From Nemertoderma westbladi (taxonomy: Eukaryota; Xenacoelomorpha; Nemertodermatida; Nemertodermatidae), in contig JAUCBJ010007137.1 of NCBI GenBank assembly GCA_032718475.1, positions 1 to 64,000 on the forward strand: a stretch of DNA of 64,000 nucleotides. Reading direction: 5' to 3'. Below, piece by piece: positions 22,646-33,170 of the stretch; within the stretch, counting starts at the first letter, position 1, and each line of letters begins with the position of its first letter. The notes beneath the pieces were generated by a model. That model was not told the DNA's origin, searched no databases, and worked only from the letters and a program-made list of their open reading frames with translations. Made by a program: the position numbers and the translations under genes.

Positions 22646-22965
22646 TACGATTTTGACATGCTAATAACTTTGTCGGATTTAAAGCTGCCAAGTTGAAAAT
22701 TTGTAGGTATCAATATGAGCAAAAGTTGAGATTTTTGAGAGACTTTCAGACACCATCAGTGCAATGGTCTCCCGCTAGAGGGCCACATGTCTAAACATTA
22801 AATGCCCTCCCTCCCATTTCTTTGCTTTTAATCCGTTTAAGCTGAAACTTGGCAGATATGTCTGACGTAACGTGACAACGACAACTATTTGCATAAATTG
22901 ACCCACCCCCTAACAGTGTCAATTCGCTAAGGCTTCGCCAACTTCGTGCTGCGCGAAGGCCCCAC
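22485..22965. mobile_element. Small foldback nested in the 2.4 kb transposon
   Basis: Arms 22485-22571 and about 22876-22965 are inverted copies (GAATTGACACTGTTAGGGGG and its complement; ATTTGCATAAATTGACCCAC). The ends GTGGGGCGAGCCACGAAG and CTTCGTGCTGCGCGAAGGCCCC also occur at 33361, 33419 and 35035, so the family is repeated in this window. Confidence 0.75.
22559..22645. repeat. GTC trinucleotide microsatellite
   Basis: About 28 copies of GTC with two interruptions, just inside the left arm of the small foldback. It creates an arginine/serine open frame that is not a gene. Confidence 0.95.
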
Positions 22966-23165
22966 TTCGTGTATAGTAGTGTATATTTAATATCCTATAA
23001 GTTCATATGACCATAATTTGTTAAAATGACCAATTTCTAATTCTTTAACAACATAAATACCACGTTCACGGAAAATTTTTTATTCTGGAAAATAAATTTG
23101 AACAGTATTTCGTTGTATTTATGATTTACTGTACGATCACTACTATCACTGTACTTAAGTTATTC

Positions 23166-23420
23166 CACCTTGGCGTAGTTGGTTAAATCGGTGGCATTTA
23201 AATCACATCTCTCTTTGGGTCGTGGGTTCGATCCACATCATGGGGGCTAGGGTAGTTTTCGTTTCGGCACGAATACTTTAAAGCCCATAAAGGGACTTAT
23301 TAGCCAGGGCGCATCTCTTCCTTCCGTAAATTGTAGCTAAATGAGAACTGGAGTTTCCTCTGGGGAATATAGGAGGGGACCGCACTGGAAATATACACTT
23401 TATTATTGAGACTTTGTGCG
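23166..23420 (+). mobile_element. tRNA-derived SINE, copy 2
   Basis: A box TGGCGTAGTTGG (23171) and B box GTGGGTTCGATCC (23222), then the same AGTTTTCGTTTCGGCACGAA body as copy 1. It continues with a longer 3' body than copy 1. Confidence 0.75.
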
Positions 23421-24730
23421 TAATCCCAGGCCTAACTGACGATATGTTTTGTATCTCAATCCATCATTCGCTCACTCGTTTCATGAAATCTTGGCGAACT
23501 TCGAGTGTATCATACTATACCATCTTGGTCAGTAACTTCTGTCATCCGTGATATATGCCGTTTGGCCCTTTCGGCCCAGAAATGTGAGTATTAGACGTAA
23601 GAGACAGGATTAAACGGGCGCAATGAAGAATGTCGTACATTAGGATGATGTATGAATATACTGTCGATGGACAATTGTCAGACTAAAAGGAGCTGAATAC
23701 TTTCAGTTTACATAGTGAATTATGTATACAAAGCAGAATGATTCTTTCCTAACCTACCGCCTGGTGAGTCCGTAACGGAAAATTTGTGAGTCCATAACGC
23801 TATTCTTAAACAGTTCAGCTGCAATACAGATCAGAGACTTAATGGATGGTTTTGATTGGTTGTAAACCCAAAGGAAAATGATTGTCAGTGCAATACACAT
23901 GCGGGGTTTACTCCAAATTAAAACTTTAAGTACTTTTCGTTACGGACTCACATAATTCTGTAGGCCAAATCTAAAATTTTTGAAACATTGAATACACAAT
24001 GCTATTCTGTCAATATTCAAATTTTTATCATCAATAGCTTCTAATAAATGTTGAATTTTCGGTTGGTGTAATTACCTGTCTTAATCAGACAATTTCAATG
24101 GTGGTAAGATTATGTCAAAAATGACATGTAATAATTTCTGCAAATTTGAAAATACGTAAAAAATATTTATCATATTCAATAATGAAAAACCAGTTGTTAC
24201 CCTCAAAAAAAATTAAGAATCCGTCACTTTTATTAAAAATTTAATACTTTCTCGTCATTTTGATACCAAAATTATGCTTATCGGAATTGCCCAATACTGC
24301 TCTATGCAATTTGTACTGGAAATAGTAACGCACGGCCCTGCCTAACCACGTCTCGGTGCTAGATTGATTGATTAGTTTCTATGACTAAGAGTTCAGTTGT
24401 TTATTTATGTTGTTAGCTCTACGGACCGTGGCTGCACGGTCCTTTTAACCACATAACAACCGTAGGCGGAGTGTTGTTATTTGTACTGTACATATGGGTA
24501 CATCGTTTTGTGAGTGACTGGTAGTCTATTTCAGTATTTGTTACTGTTTTCTGCTTGGCCTAACTGTAGTGCAGTAGTTTTTGTGCTGATGATGCCCCAA
24601 AGGGGAGAAATTAATCCACTGTTTATATGATTATATTGAAGTGTTCATTGGGCGATGAAACTCCTTGTCGTTTTAATAATTATCATGATGTATACAAACG
24701 CCCTAAAGTCGGCATGTCACTTTACAAATA

Positions 24731-24880
24731 ACTAACATTAATGAGGGACACAAACATTAATGAGGGACGCAAACATTAATGAGGGACACTAACATTAATG
24801 AGGGACACAAACAATAAACGAGGGACAGATATCAATCAAGGGCACAAACATTAATCATGGGCACTATCGCCCTTCGCACT
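24731..24880. repeat. 19-20 bp minisatellite, right block
   Basis: Same unit as 19965-20325, about seven copies, including the GAGGGACAGATATCAATCAA end phrase. Confidence 0.9.
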
Positions 24881-24944
24881 TAGTATGATTCCTGTTACCA
24901 CCCATACACATACAATATATTACAGTATTACAATTCTCATTACT

Positions 24945-25282
24945 TGTTGTGGATCTTCCCCAAGTGGAAGTCCATTTATGGAATGGAAAATAATAGTATA
25001 CTAAATACGGAACGATACTATATATTGAAACTCAATTTGCACTAGTTGGAAAAAATTATTTAACAACTATCTATTACGTACTGCACAAACTGTGAGGTTA
25101 ACATATGGTTAGTCTAATTAATTTGCACATTACAGTTAATTAATGGATCTATGGATAGACCTTTACGCGGATTTATTTCTGTGGCAAACATTGTATACTT
25201 AGTGTGTTGGCTAATCAATTTAAACAATGTATTGCAATTTACTACGTATTGGTTTCATTATTACAGATCACATTACATAACA
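24945..25282 (-). repeat. 3' LTR of element C
   Basis: Partner of 31873-32217. The plus strand begins TGTTGTGGATCTTCC and ends CATTACATAACA. Confidence 0.9.
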
Positions 25283-25887
25283 CTCCCCCTTTTGCTTTGG
25301 TTACATAACACTCCCCCTTTGTTCACGATGCAGTAGAACAAAATATCATTGCATTTTAAGTTAATGAAGGTAATATGCTAAATGAGAAATTAACTACAGT
25401 ATAAATAATATATTTGTACAAATGAATTAAATAATGCAATAATTTATAACCTAATAACCATATCTACCAATTATACCAAAACAAAATTAATATACCGTAT
25501 TTAATATTATAATTAATAAATAATGCAAACATCACGTAATTAACTTTACTACGTACGATTAATGACACAAATAATATTATAAACAACACCAATTGAGTTT
25601 TTAACAATGGTTAACAATACTTACTACATAGTGGAGTTCGTTTACCGTTAAATAAATAATATTACTTTACTAGAAAGGCATTTTGTTTATATAATATTAC
25701 ATAAATTTACATAATATATTCATATTTAATCTTCCAACAAAACAAATATAAGAGTCTTCATCCAACAAAACAAATATAAGTGTCTACTGTACTACTTACT
25801 TTACACATAACTGTATTACTGTACATACAAAATGCAAAACAGTAGTTGCGAATTTACTAAAATTTGCTTATTTGTAAACGCCAACTT
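25283..25887. other. Element C 3' untranslated region
   Basis: AT-rich, with two copies of TTACATAACACTCCCCCTTT near 25272-25320 and two of CCAACAAAACAAATATAAG near 25735-25780. No gene. Confidence 0.5.
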
Positions 25888-26325
25888 TTAACGTTTTGGC
25901 ATTTCTAGGCAACAGATCGCGAGTACGTCCAACGGCAGGTTGTGATGTACTCGGTAAAGCTTGCTTGTTATTTTTTTGATTTGCGATAATTGTGACTTTA
26001 CTGTTACTGACTTTGTCTGTATTTGGTTTATTGTAAGTCTTGTTGTATTGCGACAGTTGATATTTCCTCTTTGTCGTTTTCGTTCACTTAATGTAATTAC
26101 TTGTTTGATTGATCTGATAAGTTTAGTGCTTTCTTTCTTTCGTTTCGCGACTGATATTTGTACTGCTCTACATTTTCCATCCTTGCTTATTATTAATTTT
26201 TCTACTTTACATAATTTCCAAAAGCAACGAGGACGAAGTCTGTCCTCCAGTAAACAAATGTCACCTACATTAGGGACCACTGGTGATTTGGGATCAAGAT
26301 TACATTTTGTGACTTTCTCTTAAAC
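25888..26325 (-). CDS. Element C integrase C-terminal (DUF5641-like) domain
   Basis: About 130 codons in the frame next to integrase. VPNVGDICLLEDRLRPRCFW fits the small C-terminal domain found after BEL/Pao integrases. A lysine-rich tail follows and ends about 600 bases before the 3' LTR. It is separated from the catalytic core only by the shift near 26325. Confidence 0.75.
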
Positions 26326-27373
26326 TAACTACGTATTCTTCCTTCCATATTTGCCAAAAATGGTTAGCGGCTCTTTCTTGTCGTTTTAATGATTCAACCA
26401 ATTGATTCTTTGTTGGTTTATTAATCTTAACTTTGCCTGTAACGTAAGGTAGAGAACATAATCGCCGACCTACAAGAAAATGTGCGGGTGTTAATGTTTG
26501 GTATGATTCCTTGGCGTCATCTGAAATAAATGTAAGTGGACGGCTATTAATTGTTGCTTCTGCTGATACAAGAAATGTCATTAGTTCTTCAAATGTTAGT
26601 ATTGCTCGTCCTATTACCTTCTTCAAGATAAGTTTTGACGGACCGACTAACCTTTCTATGAAGCCATATGCTGATGGATTCAATGGGACATTGAATTTCC
26701 AGTCCATATGCAGTTTTCCAAATTCCTGTACTACCTCGTCACTTTCTAAAAATGATTTATGTGCTTTGATTTCCTGCTCCGTCCGTTTAAAAGTTGACGC
26801 GTTATCTGAAAATATATATTTAGGAATACCTCTTCTTCCAATGAATCGATGGAAAGCTGCAATAAAGGCTTGACATGTTAGATTGCTTACCAACTCCAAA
26901 TGTACTGCTCGAATGTTAGCGCAAGTAAACAATGCAATGTAAACCTTGAAAAAAGGAGATTGATTATTATTTGGAATGGTCGTTTGAGGGTTGACTATCG
27001 TTAAGGGACCACAAAAATCGATACCAACGGCTTCAAATGGTCCTAAATCTGATGAAACACGCTCTGTAGGTAATGGACTTGTTGCGGGGACCGTATAAGG
27101 TTTACCTTGTACGTGTTTACATGTAATACATCCATGTATGACTTTGCGAACTTCTTGTCTACCGCGAGTTATCCAGAATTTTTCCCGAACTTGAACTAAA
27201 GTATCCCTCACGCGAGAGTGAGTGACTATTTCATGAGCTTCAAGAATAACCAATCGCGTAAAGTAATGTGATTGTGGAAGAAGTATTGGGTTACAAGTAT
27301 GCCATGAAATGAATGGACTTTGCACACGACCTTTGCTCCGAATTATACCGGTTTGATCTAAAATCAGGTTCAA
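26300..27373 (-). CDS. Element C integrase
   Basis: 357 codons, continuing the polyprotein after a frame break. The H-H-C-C zinc segment is visible (ARLVILEAHEIVTHS, then CITCKHV). The catalytic core has AVGIDFCGPL (first D), IFSDNASTF (second D) and SAYGFIERLVG (E). It ends in the SLRES segment, where a further single-base shift near 26325 separates it from the C-terminal domain at 25888. Integrase would insert the element cDNA into host DNA in the nucleus. Confidence 0.85.
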   Translation of the reverse strand: MNLILDQTGIIRSKGRVQSPFISWHTCNPILLPQSHYFTRLVILEAHEIVTHSRVRDTLVQVREKFWITRGRQEVRKVIHGCITCKHVQGKPYTVPATSPLPTERVSSDLGPFEAVGIDFCGPLTIVNPQTTIPNNNQSPFFKVYIALFTCANIRAVHLELVSNLTCQAFIAAFHRFIGRRGIPKYIFSDNASTFKRTEQEIKAHKSFLESDEVVQEFGKLHMDWKFNVPLNPSAYGFIERLVGPSKLILKKVIGRAILTFEELMTFLVSAEATINSRPLTFISDDAKESYQTLTPAHFLVGRRLCSLPYVTGKVKINKPTKNQLVESLKRQERAANHFWQIWKEEYVVSLRESHKM

Positions 27374-30300
27374 CTCAACTGCTTTAACATTGTCGGACGT
27401 TTGAGATTCGAATTATCTTTCTGCAAATAGTTTAACTCACTTGGAAATGTTTCCAGCTGTATCGCTTTAATAATTACTCCTTCTGCTACAACTAATTCTT
27501 CTCTAGTTAGCGCTCCACTTAATTTATTTCCTGAAATTCCTTTACACTTCGCTTTTAAATTATTAACAAACCTGTAGATCAAAGCTACTTTCCTGACAAG
27601 CGCCACCATGTGGCTTGAATCTGAACAATTAACTAATTGTAAGATTGACGGTTTCGTGTCTGTTTGTAAGATTGAGACAGTTTGCTTGGCCTTGGTTGAT
27701 TTAATTTCCTTAATTCCATTTGGAGATAAATGTTCTGACAATATATTTTGCACAGGCCAATGTTGAGAATCTTGTTGGAGGTATTCTGGACCGTTAAACC
27801 ACAAACTAGAATCTACAAGTTTATCTGGTAATAAACCTCGTGTTGGTATGTCAGCTGGATTTAATGACGTGGGACAGTAACGCCATTCTATGGACAAACG
27901 AGATGAAATTGTACGAATTACTTCTACTCTGTTATGCACAAACTCGTTGTACTTATTTGAATTCCCTATTAACCAATACAATACGACATATGCATCCATC
28001 CACATGAATAGTTTGTCTATTGGAGTGGTTAGCGCTGAAACTGAAGAGTCTATAAGATTTGCTAACAGTACCGCTCCTAAAAGTTCCTTTCTAGGGATTG
28101 AAGTGTCATCACCCTCGGTTTGTATGACCTTTGGTTTCTTTGATTTATTATGCGACAATGGACATACCTTTGACTTAGCAATTAAAAATTCTACTAAACA
28201 CGATTTGTCTGTGTATGTTGTTTTGATGTAAATTACACCAACGCACAACTTTTTGCTGGCGTCTGAGAACCCGTGCAATTCCACAGTAAGCACATCTTTG
28301 GTTTTTGCAAACAAATTTCTCGGGATTTCGACACGGTTTAAATATAATAATTTATCCGACCAATTGTTCCACTTTGTTAATAATTCTCCTGAAAGCGGTT
28401 CATCCCATTTTTTTGTTGTTCGACACAAATTTTGAAATTCCGCTTTTATGAGACCAGTGAATGGGATTAAAATGTCGAAAGGGTCATATAAACGAGCAGA
28501 AAGCTGTAAAATAGCTTTCTTGTTTTTTGTTAATAATTTTACGTAATCGTAAACTGGTGTTACATCAAAACAAAATGTGTCGTTCTTTGTGGACCAGCCT
28601 TGGCCTAAAACACGTTTTATGTCTGATGTTTGAGACAAAGGTATGTTCAAAGAAGATTGGGCATATGTTTGTTTGTCTTCTACTATTTCTGTTAAAATTT
28701 TATTGTTATTATTTAACTTACCACATGACTCTTTATCAAACTCTCTTTGTAATTCTGGAGAATTTGTCACCCACCTACGAATATTAAATCCTCCGGCTTG
28801 AAGAATGTTGCACGCGTCTGTCTTGAATTTTATACCTTCCTGAATAGTTTTAACACCTGTGGCCAAGTCGTCTACGTATAGATCTTTCAACTTATCGATT
28901 GCTGAATGTTGAGATTTGTCTAAGATTGAACGTTGTGTCTCAAGATGTGTATCAAGCGTCTCCGCCAGAATATTGGATGAGCATATCAAACCGAAAAGTG
29001 CTCGAGTATACCTGTAAACACAAATATCCAATGAATCAAAATTAATGTTTTCTATATCCGGTACCCATAGAAACCTCAGACAATCTCGATCTAATGTATT
29101 AATTTGGCATCGCAAAAATGCTTGCTCTATGTCGGCCGTAATTACAATAGCATGTTCTCTTAATCGTATGATAACTTTGAGTAACAGGGGAACATTGTTT
29201 GGTCCTTTATGAAGGCATTCATTTAATGAAGTGTCCCCAGGATAACATTTTGCTGAGCCGTTGAAAACAACACGTAACTTTGTTGATTCTCGTTCTTCAC
29301 GTAGCACGCCGTGATGTGGTATGTAATGTACTTGGGTCTGAGTTGGTTCGTCAAGTGAAACTGCTTCAATGTATCCTTTTGATAAATGTTCTTGAAATAC
29401 GCTGTTGTATCTCTCTAATAGGCCAGTCTTATGTAAACGACGAATTAGAGAATGTAATTGTTTATTACATAGGGAATAATGGTCAATTAATTTGTCGTGA
29501 TGTAATGTCCAAGGCAAATCAACCGTATATAAACCGTTAGTGTCAAACCGTATATTTAATAGTTCTTTGAATGATATCTCGTTTTCTGGTGGAAATATCC
29601 CAAAACTGTCTAATGCCCAAAATTTTTTAAGGATTTCGAAAAAATTTTCATTGACCGAGATTCCAGTACTTTGCCTTTGTAACTCAGACTTAACCAACAT
29701 ACATGTATTTGTACTGTTATTTTGAATTTTGTTTTCTCTAACATTTGTATCACTTTCCATTTTACCGGAAAGTAGCCAACCCACCCCTGAGTCCAGAGCT
29801 ACCAATCCCGTTCCGGAAATACGAAACATTTTCCCAGTTACTATATCCCAGTAGTAATCTGAGCCAATTAAAATTTCAACTTCAAACGGTTGATCACTAT
29901 GGTTTTTATTAAGTATGTCGTCTACTATGTTTGAATTAATACTGTCCGTAATGTCTTTAGAACAAATGTTATTTTGAATTGGGGAACAAATGTTATCTAC
30001 AACCAATGCTGATACGACAACCGTTTTCTTGTCACGTAGAACTAATGTAATCTGAGCAATTTCTAACAATGAAACATTTGAATTGACATCCTCACCTGGA
30101 ATTCCTTGGAAATTATTGACTTCAATAAGTTCGGTTCCTATAATGGGTAAGTTGTAATTTTGAATTATGGATTTCACAATGAATGACCGCTGACTTCCTT
30201 GATCAAAAAATCCTTTAACCTGAAATGAATTTGAATCATTAACCGACTGATACTGACAATTCATTATTGCCGTTTGAAGAATACCATTTGAAGTTATTAC

Positions 30301-30858
30301 CGATAAACCTGAAACTTGAACAGACAATGTTGAACTATTATTAACAGATATTACGTTAACCGATGTTTTGTTGATATCTTTTAATGGTTTTTGGATTTGT
30401 GGACGAGACATTGTCAGTTTGTTACATATTGCAGCGTGGTGTCCATATTTCTTGCAATTATAACAAGGTTTGTCACGTGGACAGTCCCTTGCTATATGGC
30501 CACCATTGATACACCTGTAACACAGTCGTTTATTTGATAGAATGTGTTTACGCTGCTCAATATCTGTAATGACTTGACAGTTTGATGAATAGTGCGTTTG
30601 ATCACAAAATACGCACTTTATTACCGGTACTTGTGATTTATTTTGATGTTGAAAATTTCCCTGTTGTTGTTTGGGCTTTACAATGTTTGTTGCATTGGCA
30701 GTAATTGGAAAAGCCGCTACTGTAGATGTCATTGATCTATCATTTTGTCTCTGTGTTGTTATTTTGTTTATGGAATTTGTTCCGTTTGTTTCATTTTTAT
30801 ATGTGTTCATCACTTCCTCACTTGCTAATCGTGTACCTATTTGGTTCATTAGCCACAA
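27370..30858 (-). CDS. Element C protease, reverse transcriptase and RNase H polyprotein
   Basis: An open frame of 1,162 codons. Zinc knuckles near residues 80-150 (CVFCDQTHYSSNC, CYRCINGGHIARDC, CYNCKKYGHHAAIC) end gag. A DUF1758-type protease follows (FFDQGSQRSFI). The reverse transcriptase has VVFNGSAK, ITADIEQAFLRCQI (first catalytic aspartate) and LYVDDLATG (YVDD). The RNase H region has ELHGFSDASKK and a later MWMDAYVVLYWL segment. The frame ends at the N-terminal edge of integrase, where a 5-base tandem duplication near 27370 shifts it. Gag upstream is in another frame, so 30858 is not the true start of the polyprotein. Confidence 0.88.
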   Translation of the reverse strand: MWLMNQIGTRLASEEVMNTYKNETNGTNSINKITTQRQNDRSMTSTVAAFPITANATNIVKPKQQQGNFQHQNKSQVPVIKCVFCDQTHYSSNCQVITDIEQRKHILSNKRLCYRCINGGHIARDCPRDKPCYNCKKYGHHAAICNKLTMSRPQIQKPLKDINKTSVNVISVNNSSTLSVQVSGLSVITSNGILQTAIMNCQYQSVNDSNSFQVKGFFDQGSQRSFIVKSIIQNYNLPIIGTELIEVNNFQGIPGEDVNSNVSLLEIAQITLVLRDKKTVVVSALVVDNICSPIQNNICSKDITDSINSNIVDDILNKNHSDQPFEVEILIGSDYYWDIVTGKMFRISGTGLVALDSGVGWLLSGKMESDTNVRENKIQNNSTNTCMLVKSELQRQSTGISVNENFFEILKKFWALDSFGIFPPENEISFKELLNIRFDTNGLYTVDLPWTLHHDKLIDHYSLCNKQLHSLIRRLHKTGLLERYNSVFQEHLSKGYIEAVSLDEPTQTQVHYIPHHGVLREERESTKLRVVFNGSAKCYPGDTSLNECLHKGPNNVPLLLKVIIRLREHAIVITADIEQAFLRCQINTLDRDCLRFLWVPDIENINFDSLDICVYRYTRALFGLICSSNILAETLDTHLETQRSILDKSQHSAIDKLKDLYVDDLATGVKTIQEGIKFKTDACNILQAGGFNIRRWVTNSPELQREFDKESCGKLNNNNKILTEIVEDKQTYAQSSLNIPLSQTSDIKRVLGQGWSTKNDTFCFDVTPVYDYVKLLTKNKKAILQLSARLYDPFDILIPFTGLIKAEFQNLCRTTKKWDEPLSGELLTKWNNWSDKLLYLNRVEIPRNLFAKTKDVLTVELHGFSDASKKLCVGVIYIKTTYTDKSCLVEFLIAKSKVCPLSHNKSKKPKVIQTEGDDTSIPRKELLGAVLLANLIDSSVSALTTPIDKLFMWMDAYVVLYWLIGNSNKYNEFVHNRVEVIRTISSRLSIEWRYCPTSLNPADIPTRGLLPDKLVDSSLWFNGPEYLQQDSQHWPVQNILSEHLSPNGIKEIKSTKAKQTVSILQTDTKPSILQLVNCSDSSHMVALVRKVALIYRFVNNLKAKCKGISGNKLSGALTREELVVAEGVIIKAIQLETFPSELNYLQKDNSNLKRPTMLKQLS

Positions 30859-31089
30859 TAAATCATCAATGTTGTTATTTTTCTTTTCTAGTATTTTAGT
30901 GCCATATGCAAAATTAAAGTTTTCATGATGTCTGGTATCACAGTTATTTGATATTGTTGTGGATTAGTGCCAAGTGCTTACAATGCTCGTATGTGTGTCA
31001 TACATGTATTGTGTACTTGTCTCAATGTTAATTGTTTATTCGCAATATTTCGTAGCTTTTCTATGTGTGCCTGTATGATTCGGTGTTTC

Positions 31090-31798
31090 GAACCATACCT
31101 TTGTTCTAAAAGATCCATGGCTACTGGATAATTTTCGCTAGTGATTGATAGACCACAACTACTGCTTTAGCTTCACCTTGCACTGCTTGCATTAAATGTT
31201 GTAACTTAAGTACATCTGGAAGACCAGAATCGTGTAAAAGCACTACGGAATGAATCTCGCCAACCACAAAAATCTAAAACGTCACCGCTGAAAATAGGTC
31301 TATCCAATTTTGGAAGCACTGATCTGGCATATTGACTACTTATAGCATATGTACTACTACTAACTGCACTTGAACCTGGATTTATTGCACCAATACTAAC
31401 ATTCGTACTTGTAGGTAGATTTGAGGCTGCTGAAAGAGACATTTCTAACATAGTTATAGTTTTAGTGAGTCTAACCTTATATTAATTAGGTTGCTTCGTT
31501 GATATCTTTGTTGATTTGAGATTGGTCGAGTAGACCCCAGATTTCGTCGTCGAATTTGTCGAGACTCTCCGTGTAAGAGTTTAGGATTTTGAGCTTCGAT
31601 CGTTTCTTTTCGAATGTCAACTGGTTAAGATCTTCTGCGTCCAACTCGTTGAGGATTTTCGTTGCTGCGGACCGCTTTGCTCCTCTGCTTCTTATGAGTT
31701 GTTTGAACTCGATTTCGTCGTGGCTGGCTTGGATCGTGAGATTGTTGGGTAGGATCTTTTTTACTCATTGTGAATGTAATGAACTTGCCGAATAATGA
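31090..31798 (-). pseudogene. Element C gag, broken
   Basis: Gag is recognisable in pieces on the minus strand. Near 31500-31760 one frame holds a gag N-terminal stretch (AATKILNELDAEDLNQLTF). The frame at 31206-31451 has the DUF1759 start LPKLDRPIFSGDVLDF. Different frames and stops between and after them show at least two frame breaks before the long frame opens at 30858. Element C therefore cannot make its own intact capsid. Confidence 0.7.
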
Positions 31799-31860
31799 CG
31801 ATGAACAGTTTACACAATAATGTAATGTATTTATTTAATGAACTAAATGAGTTTTTAATA

Positions 31861-31870
31861 TCGGGCGCCA
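31861..31870 (-). promoter_or_regulatory. Primer binding site, tRNA-Lys-like
   Basis: Two bases inside the 5' LTR the sense strand reads TGGCGCCCGA. This equals the first ten bases of the primer site used by tRNA-Lys-primed retroelements; the match stops after that. Confidence 0.6.
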
Positions 31871-31872
31871 AT

Positions 31873-32217
31873 TGTTGTGGATCTTCCCCAAGTGGAAGTC
31901 CATTTATGGAATGGAAAATAATAGTATACTAAATACGGAAAGATACTATACTATATATTGAAACTCAATTTGGCACTAGTTGGAATAAATTCTTTAACAA
32001 CTATATATTACGTACTGCACAAACTGTGAGGTTAACATATGGTTGGTCTAATTAATTTGCACATTACAGTTAATTAATGGCTTCTATGGATAGACCTTTA
32101 CGCGGATTTATTTCTGGGGCAAACATTATATACTTAGTGTGTTGGCTAATCAATTTAAACAATGTATTGCAATTTACTACGTATTGGTTTCATTATTACA
32201 GATCACATTACATAACA
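31873..32217 (-). repeat. 5' LTR of element C
   Basis: In sense it runs TGTTATGTAATG ... CCACAACA. The two LTRs differ by a few substitutions and small indels, so the insertion is not very recent. Confidence 0.9.
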
Positions 32218-32744
32218 TTACTGTCAAGCAATAAAATAACAACAATAAATAATAACATATTAATCTTACCAAACCAATAAACTATGTTATTGCCAATTGA
32301 AGGAAAGGATCAGGTTAAAGAGATGGTTTTTCTAACCAAAACAATAAACGATGTTGTTACTAAAAAGGGAAGGAGTAGGAGTAAAAAAATTATGAACATG
32401 AGGGGGAGACAGGAATGGGGGGGGGGGGGGGGGGGGGGGGGGGGTGGAGGGTAACATGAATGGTGGTGGTAGGAGGTAAATTGAAAATATGAGGGTATAA
32501 CAGCCGGGGGGGGGGGGGGGGGGGGGGGGGTAGCAGCAAAACAGGCAGCTGAACAACGTAACCGAACGTCGCTTTCAATTAATTTCCATCTAATTAGGAA
32601 GATGGAATGTATACAAAACGGCGGTACTTTGATCGAAGCTCACGTTCCCATGGTAGTATTAATTCCAGTTAATCACTTAATATCTGATCGTCTGATGGCA
32701 AGCATCACCATCGCTCATATTAATATCCATTGGCAACCATGGAC
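32218..32744. other. Intergenic DNA with two long poly-G tracts
   Basis: G runs at 32416-32444 and 32502-32531, each about 29 bases. The proline-rich minus-strand frames here are artefacts of these runs. Confidence 0.7.
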
Positions 32745-32825
32745 CCCTATTAATGTTTTGTGTCCCTCATTAATGTTTGCGTCCCTCAATAATGTTTGTG
32801 TCTCTCATTAATATTTGTGTCCTGG
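32745..32825. repeat. Minisatellite, inverted short block
   Basis: Four units of GTCCCTCATTAATGTTTGTG, the reverse complement of the unit at 19965-20325 and 24731-24880. Confidence 0.85.
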
Positions 32826-32854
32826 CCGCAATACAAACCAGTATATAAATTATA

Positions 32855-33170
32855 AATTACGGGGTTTCGCCAGGCTATTGTTTCTGATTTAAGGGGTTTT
32901 ACAGGTTGTTATTTCTAATTTAAGGGGTTTTGCCAGGTGGACTGAATTTCATACTTGAATTTACGGTGTTTTGCAAGCCAATTATTGACTTGTGGGGTTC
33001 TGCCTCGAAGTGGGCATAAGTTACGGGGAACTGTATTTGGCTTATAACTCAAAAATGGCTGGTAGAAAAGCTTCGGGGTTCTGCCAGACGAAAAAGCCGA
33101 TATCGAATTACCCAAAAAGTCAAAAACATGAAAATCGAAAAAAATCGACTTAGGGGGTTCTGCCTTGAAG
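32855..33170. repeat. Degenerate repeat with GGGGTTYTGCCAG core
   Basis: At least seven cores (GGGGTTTCGCCAGG, GGGGTTTTACAGG, GGGGTTTTGCCAGG, GGGGTTCTGCC and variants) spaced 35-60 bases apart. Confidence 0.7.

Larger units (their letters stand above)
21878..24292. mobile_element. DNA transposon inserted in the foldback arm, 2.4 kb
   Basis: The ends are GGGCAATTCC and GGAATTGCCC. AATA flanks both sides (21874-21877 and 24293-24296), and the other foldback arm gives the uninterrupted site with a single copy (TTAATACTG). The 15-base motif CGTTACGGACTCACA recurs at least seven times in both orientations (about 21893, 22073, 22259, 22284, 23764, 23788, 23938). No transposase frame is seen, so it is non-autonomous; superfamily not assigned (4-base duplication). 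Confidence 0.8.
20326..24652. mobile_element. Large foldback element with nested insertions
   Basis: The left arm (20326 to about 21080) starts CCCAATGAACACTTC. The right arm is its reverse complement but split into 21555-21877 and 24293-24652 by a 2.4 kb transposon. The arms share AGGCAGGGCCGTGCG, TTTGCCTGTGTCTTTTTACG and a GGACCGTGCAGCCACGGTCC palindrome. The left arm carries an extra tandem copy of about 80 bases (20803-20950). No transposase is seen. Units of the same minisatellite lie on both sides. Confidence 0.8.
24945..32217 (-). mobile_element. Element C: BEL/Pao LTR retrotransposon, 7.3 kb
   Basis: LTRs of about 340 bp lie at 24945-25282 and 31873-32217, and TTACT duplications at 24940-24944 and 32218-32222. 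Order on the minus strand: 5' LTR, primer site, gag, CCHC knuckles, DUF1758 protease, reverse transcriptase, RNase H, integrase, DUF5641-type tail, 3' LTR. Both ends are present but the coding region has several shifts and stops, mostly in gag. It lacks the third frame and the 20 bp motif of elements A, B and D. Confidence 0.92.

Noticed and set aside
22462-22656. Arginine/serine-rich frame
   Set aside because: Created by the GTC microsatellite inside a foldback.
32332-32578. Proline-rich minus-strand frames
   Set aside because: Created by poly-G tracts.
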